Positions 54,454-62,587 of a stretch of DNA of 64,000 bases are shown piece by piece. Position numbers and translations under genes: made by a program. The notes under the pieces were generated by a model. That model made no database searches. It was not told the DNA's origin and saw only the letters and a program-made list of their open reading frames with translations. The stretch's first letter is position 1. The number at the start of each line of letters is the position of its first letter. Source of the DNA: Mucilaginibacter achroorhodeus. GTDB taxonomy: Bacteria > Bacteroidota > Bacteroidia > Sphingobacteriales > Sphingobacteriaceae. The stretch is from assembly GCF_007846095.1 (NCBI RefSeq), contig NZ_VOEI01000004.1:186001-250000 (forward strand). The letters run 5' to 3'.

Positions 54454-54774
54454 TTAAAATGATTCACTATAAAATGGTGATTGTCTCCATCTCCGTTTTA
54501 CTTCCTGCCGATAGTTGTAGATCCATTCGGCTGCACAAACTTTCCAATTATAAATCATGCCGCCGGTCAGCGTTTTCCATCCTCGATTATCATGTTCGTA
54601 GTAGAACTTTTCAGCCAATTCACCTTCGCCTTTTTGGTCGAAATAGATCAGTAAGACATCTCTATCTGGTGGCATAGTAGTTCCCATTCCATCATGAACT
54701 GATCGAAGATTTTTGCTGCTTTCCCTGACTTCCTTTGAGAGTTTTGGAACGGTGCGTTTGGCCTTGCGTTTCAT
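54454..54774 (-). CDS. Hypothetical mobile-element protein
   Basis: A 106-residue basic protein (KRKAKRTVPKLSKEVRESSK, DVLLIYFDQKGEGELAEKFY, AEWIYNYRQEVKRRWRQ). ATG overlaps the HTH gene's end by 4 nt (ATGA). Unknown function in the mob operon. Confidence 0.75.
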   Translation of the reverse strand: MKRKAKRTVPKLSKEVRESSKNLRSVHDGMGTTMPPDRDVLLIYFDQKGEGELAEKFYYEHDNRGWKTLTGGMIYNWKVCAAEWIYNYRQEVKRRWRQSPFYSESF

Positions 54775-55100
54775 GCCATCTTCATCTGATCATTCAACTT
54801 GCCGGAGGCCATCAGCTTTTCAATTTCCTCGGAATTGTAATAAGTGATGCCACCCAGTTTTTTGAAAGGGATCAAGCCTTTGTCCCGGAGATATTGCAGC
54901 TTGCTTTCCGAGAGCCGAAGCATTTTTTTGATCTCGAAAGCTTTCAGCCATTGGTGGCCGGGCTGACCGGATTGTTCTTTCAGTAGCTTCTTAATGTCTA
55001 CGATTAGCTGTTGCTTAAAGTCGAGCAAGTCCTGAACCGTGATCAGCTGATCACGGTTTACTTTAGGAAAGTCATGTTGGATTTCATTATGATTTGCCAT
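54771..55100 (-). CDS. HTH domain protein (excisionase-like)
   Basis: A 109-residue protein with a MerR/excisionase-like HTH_17 domain (HQWLKAFEIKKMLRLSESKL, YLRDKGLIPFKKLGGITYYN). First gene of the mob operon and a candidate binder of the dyad just upstream at 55,143. Could control transfer or excision. Confidence 0.88.
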   Translation of the reverse strand: MANHNEIQHDFPKVNRDQLITVQDLLDFKQQLIVDIKKLLKEQSGQPGHQWLKAFEIKKMLRLSESKLQYLRDKGLIPFKKLGGITYYNSEEIEKLMASGKLNDQMKMA

Positions 55101-55142
55101 AGCTTAAAATTTAGCAAAGGCAAATGTGAAGAAAGGCAAAAT

Positions 55143-55177
55143 AAATTTATCACACCTCATGTACGAGGTAGGATATT
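55143..55177. promoter_or_regulatory. Long dyad before mob operon, copy 2
   Basis: Left arm AAATTTATC, inner ACCTC-ATGTAC-GAGGT with TATC/GATA flanks. It shares nearly all of its bases with the 49,636 copy but has a perfect inner GAGGT. It is 43 nt upstream of the HTH gene. Confidence 0.75.
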
Positions 55178-55393
55178 TTATATATTGTTTCAACCACAAA
55201 TTTTTAATACAGTATAACAGATCAAGCGAAAATTTAATTTTTAATATGTGAACCAGATTATTTCTTATTTTTACTAAAATTTTTAGCAAATTGTATTTTA
55301 TCGGATTTTTTGAATTTTTTTTAATCATCTGATTTACTACATTTTGACTATTAACAAAAGAAAGTTTAAGGTTTTTTTTTACTTTTAAAAACA
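55178..55393. other. AT-rich gap before type III R-M
   Basis: About 215 very AT-rich bases with runs of A and T and no gene. It probably carries the divergent promoters of the mob operon and mod. Confidence 0.55.
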
Positions 55394-57337
55394 ATGGGAA
55401 ATACAACTATTTATGAGAACGGTAGTATGCAAAACCTTGATAAGGAGCAACTTATTCATCTTATAAAAGAATTACAGGAGGAAAAAAACCTTAACGCGGC
55501 GTTTTCAAACATATCGGAAACTGGATCAAACGATGCAGCATTGATGTGGCAAGGAAGGAATCGCTTCTTAGCAGAAAATGTAACACCGGTTTCGATCAAA
55601 CAAGTATCAGAGAAAAGTTTTCCGTCTCCTGAAGGTGGTGTACATAGGATTATTGATGGGGACAACCTTGCTGTCATGAGATCACTTCTTACTGAGTATA
55701 GAGGGGGGCCAAAAAGTGGCTTTGATGTCGTATATATAGACCCCCCTTATAATACAGGCAGTGATACTTTTATATATAATGACAATTACCGCTTTTCAAA
55801 ATCAGAAGTTGCACGATTAAAAAAAGCAATTAATCGTGTTGAAAAAGGGGTCTCTTTAGATGATCCTTCAAAGCATACAAAGTGGATCAACCATATTGCT
55901 CCGAGACTTTGGGCTGCAAGGAAATTAATGAAACAAACTGGTGTTCTTATTGCATCCATTGATGAACACGAGCTCCCAAGGCTTTGGATGCTAATGGAAG
56001 AAATGTTCGGAGAACGAAACAGGATTGCGACCTTAATATGGGAACGTTCTAGAAAAAATGACGCACGGTTCGTTTCTGAAGGTCACGAGTATATGCTGCT
56101 ATGGGCACGTGATAAAGAATCCCTGGATAAACTGATTAGAGAAAAGGGAAAGTGGCGAGAACCCAAACCTGGTTTAGAACAATTCTCTTTGGAATTTCAA
56201 AGGTTAATTGAGCTTCATGAGGATAATTTAAAAGAAATCTCATTGGGATTAAAATCTTTTGTTAAGGGAATAGACAAACAGAACGCGTTATGGACTATAC
56301 GGCAATACGTAGGGGTTGATGAAAAATACAAAGAATTAGGGCCGTTTAAAGAAGATGATCCGACATGGCCAAAGGGAGTTGGTCCTCATCATTTTGACGT
56401 TTTACATCCTGATACCAGAATTAAAGTTAGAACTCCACCCAAAGGCTGGCGTATTAATACACCTGAAAGATTCATTGAGCTTGATCAGGATAATAGAATT
56501 GTTTGGAAAGGAACAGGCACACCAAAAATTAAAAAATATTTATTTGAGGGCCGTGAGAATGATGTTATAACTAGCGTAATTCAAAAAGAATCACGACAGT
56601 CGGTAATGACGTTAAAGTCTATTTTGGGCATAGATGCAGCAATTGAGCATCCAAAAGATCATTTAATTTTAAAACGCCTTTTTTCAGTTGTTACTTGGAA
56701 TGATCCTAATGCTCTAATACTAGATCCATATGCTGGAAGTGGTACAACTGGGCATGCGGTGTTGGAGATGAATTCAGAGGATAACGGTAACCGGAGATTC
56801 GTTTTGATTGAAAACGGCGATCCTACAAATAAAAAAATCCCTCGTGAGCTTTATACTGAACGATTAACTGCTGAACGATTACGTCGTGTGATAAGCGGTG
56901 GTTGGTTTGATGGTAAAGAGCATAAGTCATATGATGCCGGTTTTACTTTCTATGAAGCTAAAAAAAGCTTGAGCAAAAAGATTCTTATGGAATCGACACG
57001 GGAAAATCTGGCAGATATCATATTGCAAATAGTAGAAGAAGATTCAAACAGGCAGGATTGTAGAATGGATGGTTACCAATATCTAATAGGCAAAACTAGA
57101 TTAGGATATGGTATAGCTTTGGTATGGCAACCTGGTAATACAAATGGTCATCAGGTTTTAACAAAGTCAATTCGATCAGAAATTATGAAAGAAGCTGATT
57201 TAGCTGGTGTTACAAAGCCAGTTTACATTTATGCCGTTGCAAATGTTTCGCCAATAAACGATGAATTATATCGATTTCAGCAAATTCCTGATTCAATTTT
57301 GGCAAGACTTAATTTATTAGAAGAAGAAGAGGATTAA
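55394..57337 (+). CDS. mod: Type III restriction-modification DNA methyltransferase (Mod)
   Basis: A 647-residue adenine N6-methyltransferase of the beta class. Motif IV VVYIDPPYNTGSDTFIYND near 113-131 comes before motif I LDPYAGSGTTGHAVLE near 445-460, as in type III Mod. It protects host DNA and gives recognition to Res. The ATG at 55,394 is used; the in-frame ATG at 55,427 starts MQNLDKEQLI. The res GTG starts 2 nt after the stop. Confidence 0.94.
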   Translation: MGNTTIYENGSMQNLDKEQLIHLIKELQEEKNLNAAFSNISETGSNDAALMWQGRNRFLAENVTPVSIKQVSEKSFPSPEGGVHRIIDGDNLAVMRSLLTEYRGGPKSGFDVVYIDPPYNTGSDTFIYNDNYRFSKSEVARLKKAINRVEKGVSLDDPSKHTKWINHIAPRLWAARKLMKQTGVLIASIDEHELPRLWMLMEEMFGERNRIATLIWERSRKNDARFVSEGHEYMLLWARDKESLDKLIREKGKWREPKPGLEQFSLEFQRLIELHEDNLKEISLGLKSFVKGIDKQNALWTIRQYVGVDEKYKELGPFKEDDPTWPKGVGPHHFDVLHPDTRIKVRTPPKGWRINTPERFIELDQDNRIVWKGTGTPKIKKYLFEGRENDVITSVIQKESRQSVMTLKSILGIDAAIEHPKDHLILKRLFSVVTWNDPNALILDPYAGSGTTGHAVLEMNSEDNGNRRFVLIENGDPTNKKIPRELYTERLTAERLRRVISGGWFDGKEHKSYDAGFTFYEAKKSLSKKILMESTRENLADIILQIVEEDSNRQDCRMDGYQYLIGKTRLGYGIALVWQPGNTNGHQVLTKSIRSEIMKEADLAGVTKPVYIYAVANVSPINDELYRFQQIPDSILARLNLLEEEED

Positions 57338-57339
57338 TA

Positions 57340-59673
57340 GTGCAACTAAATAAAGATCAACTTAAACCTTTTCAGCTGCGTGCTGCCGCTGACCTTACTG
57401 AAATGCTGGCCACATATCCTGCGGCGCCATTTAAAAAGCAGTTCAATCAAGATACTGGCGAACCATTACCTTTCTTATGTAGGCTTAAAGCAATAACCGG
57501 TAGTGGCAAAACGCCTATGTTGGCGAGCAGCATTTCCCAATTATCTGATTGTATCGTATTATGGACGACAAACCGTGGTGCTGTAATTTCACAAACAAAG
57601 GCTAATCTTTCATCTGGAGGTAAGTATAGCAAGCTTTTACCTGAAGAGGTAAACATATATAATTTGTCAGAGATGACATCGTTAGATTGGGAAGAAGTCT
57701 GTAATGCTAAGACGGGTTTGACGATAATACTATCAACTGTAGCGTTATTCAATCGTGACGGCGATGTGCTGAACGTCCACAAAAATAGAGGTGAAACGAG
57801 CCACTGGGAAATGCTAGCTGGTGATAGTGTAAATGGAAGACTTCGAGATTTATATATAGTGTATGATGAGGCCCATGGAGGCACTAAGGCTCAATTTAAT
57901 AGACTAAAGGACCTTCACCCTCGGGCGTTTATTCTTGCGTCAGCATCAGAATTACCAGAAGATCTTGGAGAATTGTTACCTGGCCGTACTCCTGACGACA
58001 AGTCTGCAGCACTAAATTTACAAACAGTCGTTGTACCAACTCAAGAGGTGGCTGAGGCAGGTTTGTTAAAAACTAGATTGTTTTTAGTTGATTGTAATAC
58101 TACACGTTTAGACGCCCTTTCTGAAGCGAATAAAAAATGGCTTGAAATTACAGACAAATTAAAAGCATTCAATGAACAACCGGTTATATGTTGTATTGTA
58201 AATTCGACTACAGCTGGTCTCGAAATTTGGGATTATTTAACTCAAAATCTTTCTGTAAATCCCAGTCGGATAGCTGTTCACTTATCCAACGTAGATAAAG
58301 CTCTACTGGAAGCTAACCCAAATGCGCCTTGGTCACAATTGATAGATACATATAAAGCTAAAAAAAGCCCTGAAGCACTCAGAAATGAAGGCTATACACA
58401 TTTAATATGGAACCTTTCTCTTAGGGAGGGTTGGGACGAGCCTTGGGCATATGTAGCTTATTTAGATGGTGAGGCGAAATCATTAACTGACATTTCGCAA
58501 AAGATTGGCCGCTTTTTACGTCAACCAAATGCTTTGCCATTTGATGATAGTGATTTAAACTCCGCTTATTTTTATTTTAATGTACCTGATGAAGATTTCG
58601 CAACTGTTGTTCGCAACACGCAAAATGAATTATCAAATGAAGGTTATGAAATAATCGCAATTAAAGGATCGTCTACACGACCCAAGCTTTCTAGAGAGGC
58701 ACCTACAAAGTCGATTGTTAACTTGCCGAAGGTTTCGGAATCCTTTGGTGAAGATTTACAAGTCCTAGATGATATTCTGTTGTCAAACATACCCTTGTTT
58801 GCAGAAGATAATTTAAAGGCTTCTGGCCGTGTAAGTACAAGGGTTATTGATATACGTCGAAATAAAGAAGATGGTTCATTAAGAAAGGATGAAAAGCGCA
58901 AGGATAACGCTGAAATATCAGTCTGGGAGTATGTCATTGGACGTTTGGGAGCTATAGATTCGCGAATAGCACGAAAAAACGGAACTTGCTTCACTTCATT
59001 TGTTAAAGAGGACAAGCGAATGAAGCAAAAAATGCAAGCGGGCTCACCAGCGATGACAATATTGAATAACTCAATATCGACGATTGTTAAACAACTAAAT
59101 AATGAATTTCGATTGGAATTTGAACCTGATCAAGTTTTCACGATTAAACCTTTCAATCTAATTTCTCCAGACCTTTTTACTGACGATGAAAATAAGCGTG
59201 AGCGATACAAGGTGAGAACCTACAATAATGCGTTACACGAAAGTTATAACGGAATGAACAATTTCGAGATTCGTCTAGCAGATTGTCTTGATAATCAAGA
59301 TTTACCATGGTGCAGAAACCCTTCCAAAGTAGGATATGGAATCCCAATTGCACAAATTGGGGAAGGAACAAGTACATTTTACCCTGATTTTTTGTACTGG
59401 TCAAATCCCAAAACATTATGGGCAATAGATCCCAAGGGAACTCACCTTATTAATGATGCAATAAGAACAAAGCTATTGGGAATCTCAGATGTACACGATT
59501 TGCCATTAAAAGTTAAGATTGCTTTTGTTGTAGAAGGCGAATATGAGTTAGGTATAGATAATCGGCCGCAGTTACGAAGTCAAAATGGATATTCAGTAAT
59601 TTTTAAGTACAATACAGGGTTAAAAGCAAAAAATTATCAAACATTGGATAATTTAGTGAAAGACCTTAAATGA
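57340..59673 (+). CDS. res: Type III restriction endonuclease (Res)
   Basis: A 777-residue helicase-nuclease. Walker A AITGSGKTPML near 50-57, DEAH in VYDEAHGG near 176, motif VI SQKIGRFLRQP, and a C-terminal PD-(D/E)xK-like site YPDFLYW...WAIDPKG near 685-705. Start codon is GTG. Works with mod to cut unmodified invading DNA. Confidence 0.94.
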   Translation: MQLNKDQLKPFQLRAAADLTEMLATYPAAPFKKQFNQDTGEPLPFLCRLKAITGSGKTPMLASSISQLSDCIVLWTTNRGAVISQTKANLSSGGKYSKLLPEEVNIYNLSEMTSLDWEEVCNAKTGLTIILSTVALFNRDGDVLNVHKNRGETSHWEMLAGDSVNGRLRDLYIVYDEAHGGTKAQFNRLKDLHPRAFILASASELPEDLGELLPGRTPDDKSAALNLQTVVVPTQEVAEAGLLKTRLFLVDCNTTRLDALSEANKKWLEITDKLKAFNEQPVICCIVNSTTAGLEIWDYLTQNLSVNPSRIAVHLSNVDKALLEANPNAPWSQLIDTYKAKKSPEALRNEGYTHLIWNLSLREGWDEPWAYVAYLDGEAKSLTDISQKIGRFLRQPNALPFDDSDLNSAYFYFNVPDEDFATVVRNTQNELSNEGYEIIAIKGSSTRPKLSREAPTKSIVNLPKVSESFGEDLQVLDDILLSNIPLFAEDNLKASGRVSTRVIDIRRNKEDGSLRKDEKRKDNAEISVWEYVIGRLGAIDSRIARKNGTCFTSFVKEDKRMKQKMQAGSPAMTILNNSISTIVKQLNNEFRLEFEPDQVFTIKPFNLISPDLFTDDENKRERYKVRTYNNALHESYNGMNNFEIRLADCLDNQDLPWCRNPSKVGYGIPIAQIGEGTSTFYPDFLYWSNPKTLWAIDPKGTHLINDAIRTKLLGISDVHDLPLKVKIAFVVEGEYELGIDNRPQLRSQNGYSVIFKYNTGLKAKNYQTLDNLVKDLK

Positions 59674-59721
59674 AGAAAGCTATCTAAAAAATATTAGACT
59701 TGGGTTTGGTATAGTATTACT

Positions 59722-60576
59722 TTAATATTCATTAAAAATTTCCTGATTGCGAATACTAACTTGCGTAACATGCTCGTTACGTTGTTCGTCTTGATAAGTA
59801 ATTTTTAATGATAGTCCTTCTAACAATTCCGGAATTTTGCCTTCTAAAATATCATCGGCCTCTAAGTGGGTCCCCTCAATGAAATAATCAAATTCGGCTG
59901 AGATTTCTAATTTTCCCATTTGCTCTAAATTATTAGTTTTAGGAAGTTCTGTTATCCGGGTAAAGGTTTTTTCTGAACTGGGTTCAACTTTTATATTAAA
60001 AGCGGGATAACTTGAATTATTATATAGAAAGAGTGTGTATTCTTAATTTAATTTCCAATGAATTATTGGTTTGGTTGCAAATCCAATTATCATAACAGGA
60101 TTGCCATTTTTATCCTTCTCTACAGGGTTTTTATTACTATAACCTTGTGATCTACGACCACTGCTATTATATCTTAAGTCAGCATCTAAGAAAGGCCGCC
60201 CTTTGACACTTACAACGCCAACGTCTTTACTTCCTTTTATTTTCTGATACATTTCTAATTCAGCATCAGATTTCCATTTTTTCAAGAGCGGTGTTGGATA
60301 ATTATCGAAGTCTTTGTCTATCAAGTCTGCACAACTACTACACAACCATATTCCATTTCCTATGTCAGCTCTTTGTTCTCTAGTTAAATCATTGTCGTAT
60401 CTCGGGCCACCAGGAGACGCTGCTGTGATATGAGCCGCCTCACCAATGCGCGTAGATTTGTCTCTGTTCTCATTAGGTCCAACTGTAAAACAACGACATC
60501 TAGGATTACTGCAAAGATATCCAACGCGTTCGGCTAATATTCTGGTAAGATTTTGGCTAAAATTGTCTCTGGCCAT
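59722..60576 (-). pseudogene. HNH endonuclease gene split by in-frame TAA
   Basis: One reading frame of 284 codons interrupted once at 60,043-60,045 by TAA. The N-part (177 aa) has an HNH domain: CSNPRC, GEAAHITAASPGGPRYD, NGIWLCSSCADLID. The C-part continues without a start codon for 40+ codons in phase (SSYPAFNIKVEPSSEK, LPKTNNLEQMGKLEIS) and ends NEY. The two halves read as one protein. The first half keeps the catalytic domain, so a truncated nuclease may still be made. It ends the DUF262 operon, 3 nt behind the previous gene. Confidence 0.8.
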
Positions 60577-60579
60577 GTA

Positions 60580-62586
60580 CTATTCAATCTTTTCACAGCC
60601 GTCTAAATCTCTCGGACGAAGGCTTTTCAACAAATAACAACAACTTTCATCTTCAGGAATTGCTATATAATGTGACTTGCACTTTTCGTTTAATAATAAT
60701 GGTTCTTTTATGAGACGTATCTTCCACAGAGGCATATCGGGCGGAGGTGCAAAGTTTTGAGAAATTGATTTCAAATCAGCACCAACCAGATTTAGTAATA
60801 GTTTCTTAAAATAAATTTTATATTCATCACGGTTTTTGTAATTGCCATAAATAAAATATTCGAGTTCCCTGTATTTATCGAAAAGACAGCGTTTATGAGC
60901 ACTTACAACGTTCCAAAAAGACCACCAATACTCGTAAAATTTGTAGTGGCCATTTACTTCAATCGTTAACATTGCCCTTCGAAAATCATCATTTATGTCT
61001 TCCTCAAAGTTCCTCAAAATTACCTTATGAATATCAGACAGAAGTTTTTCATCTAAAGAGAGGTTGTCTTTATCGATATCAATGGTGAATAGTGCAAAGT
61101 CAATTCTGCCTTGGAATAAATTAGTGTTTTCTATTTGCACCATAGGTTCCTTATAACTTGAGTTATGAAGTATGAGTTTCGCTTTTAGCTTTTCTTCCTC
61201 TATCTGCTCCCTCGCAAATGCCGACTTGACTAGATCTTTCTGAGCTAGGAAATGGTAAATATTTCCGCATCCTTCTGCTAATTCGTTAATTAAATTGACA
61301 ACACCATCAAAGGCTTGTGGGCTTCGTATTATCGCTGGACGATCACCATATTTTGAAATATCACCACGTGACACAATATTCCGTATCACACGCATCCAGT
61401 CGAGAAAGTATGTTCGATTAAAATTTTGTGTGCGAAGCAAATATTCGGTTTGGGCATAAAACAATATCTTTTGAGAGTAGGATGCGCTATTTCTTTGTAA
61501 AGTAGAAAATTGATTATCCTCAAAGACTAACGCAGAAAACAACGTTCCGTCTGGAGAATGCTGCCAAAGGGGCATATTTATAGAAATATCAATATTCTCT
61601 TTAAACAAATTTGAATACAGATCAAAACAATCGCATAAAAATAAAAACCCCTCTTCCGAAAAAATTTCGGCTCGTACATTATTAGGGTTTTCTTGAAGCT
61701 TTGATATAGTATTTATCCTATCATCAGATTTTTCAAGCGATTGGCGAAGCATTGCGATACAAGAAATGAAACGCATAAATGCTTCATCAATACTATTCTC
61801 TTTTCTATGCTGCCAAAATAAATCAGTCCAAATGGTATCAATTTTACATGCGAAAGTGTCTAAAAAGCCTTTAGATTGTTCCCAATTTTTGTCAATTATT
61901 AGTTTTTGAAAACTTGCTTTAAAATTCTCAAAAGGAGATAACAATTTCCCACGAGCATTCATTTTTATATAGAGGTCATCAGTAAGGCCTATGTCCTCTA
62001 ATTCGACGTGATAAAAAGATATTAAGCCACTGGCAGTAGAAAGTTTGACTCTAAGATTTTCTATATTAAAAAACTTTGCATGGATATCGTCAATTGTGCG
62101 AAGCATTGCATCAATAGTTGGGTCACTTTTCCATGATAGAAAAAACCACGAAGAATCAATAATACTTTCACTTAAAATTTTATTTTCTTCTATACCGATA
62201 GGGTTATCAACTATAGCATTACAAAATTCACGTGAGCTGATTCTCGTTTCATATGTGAATCTTTTAAGTAATTGAACATCATCGGAATTATTACCACTAT
62301 CTTTTTTTAAGGCATACCAATGCAACAAAAACAAAGTTGTCAATCGTTGCTGACCGTCAAGAGGTTGAAATGCACCATCTTCATTACTGCCATAAATAAA
62401 ATCAAGCTTAATAGAATTATTCTTTTCCAAACTGTCATAAAGTGCAGTTAAGAAGTTGTCTCTAAGTTCTCTCTTATCTTTACGACCTTGTGCATAGTCT
62501 CGCTGAATAATAGGAATTTCAATTTTTTGATTCTGTAGTAATTGCCAAAAATCCAATGTTGTCCCTCTGTATTTGTTCTCATTCAT
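60580..62586 (-). CDS. DUF262 domain protein (GmrS-like)
   Basis: A 668-residue protein with an N-terminal DUF262 domain: IPIIQRDYAQGR (24-35) and the ParB-like nucleotide site LDGQQRLTTLFLLHW (76-90). The long C-terminal part has no DUF1524 IEHI site. DUF262 proteins act in defence systems such as GmrSD. It starts 1 nt after the DUF1524-bearing gene and is followed by HNH. Confidence 0.88.
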   Translation of the reverse strand: MNENKYRGTTLDFWQLLQNQKIEIPIIQRDYAQGRKDKRELRDNFLTALYDSLEKNNSIKLDFIYGSNEDGAFQPLDGQQRLTTLFLLHWYALKKDSGNNSDDVQLLKRFTYETRISSREFCNAIVDNPIGIEENKILSESIIDSSWFFLSWKSDPTIDAMLRTIDDIHAKFFNIENLRVKLSTASGLISFYHVELEDIGLTDDLYIKMNARGKLLSPFENFKASFQKLIIDKNWEQSKGFLDTFACKIDTIWTDLFWQHRKENSIDEAFMRFISCIAMLRQSLEKSDDRINTISKLQENPNNVRAEIFSEEGFLFLCDCFDLYSNLFKENIDISINMPLWQHSPDGTLFSALVFEDNQFSTLQRNSASYSQKILFYAQTEYLLRTQNFNRTYFLDWMRVIRNIVSRGDISKYGDRPAIIRSPQAFDGVVNLINELAEGCGNIYHFLAQKDLVKSAFAREQIEEEKLKAKLILHNSSYKEPMVQIENTNLFQGRIDFALFTIDIDKDNLSLDEKLLSDIHKVILRNFEEDINDDFRRAMLTIEVNGHYKFYEYWWSFWNVVSAHKRCLFDKYRELEYFIYGNYKNRDEYKIYFKKLLLNLVGADLKSISQNFAPPPDMPLWKIRLIKEPLLLNEKCKSHYIAIPEDESCCYLLKSLRPRDLDGCEKIE

Positions 62587-62587
62587 A

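Larger units (their letters stand above)
30312..55100. mobile_element. Conjugative transfer region of an ICE
   Basis: Contains a full set of Bacteroidota transfer genes in usual order (mobA, relaxase, coupling protein, rteC, traE-F-G, TerB-like genes, traJ-K-L-M-N) plus DUF932 and a TA pair. No integrase is seen in the window, so the true ends are outside this span; the left edge could be the tRNA end at 16.8 kb and the right edge lies beyond 64 kb. Confidence 0.85.

Noticed and set aside
49636..55177. Repeat pair considered as a CRISPR or IS remnant
   Set aside because: Only two copies 5.5 kb apart, each at an operon start, without spacers or transposase.
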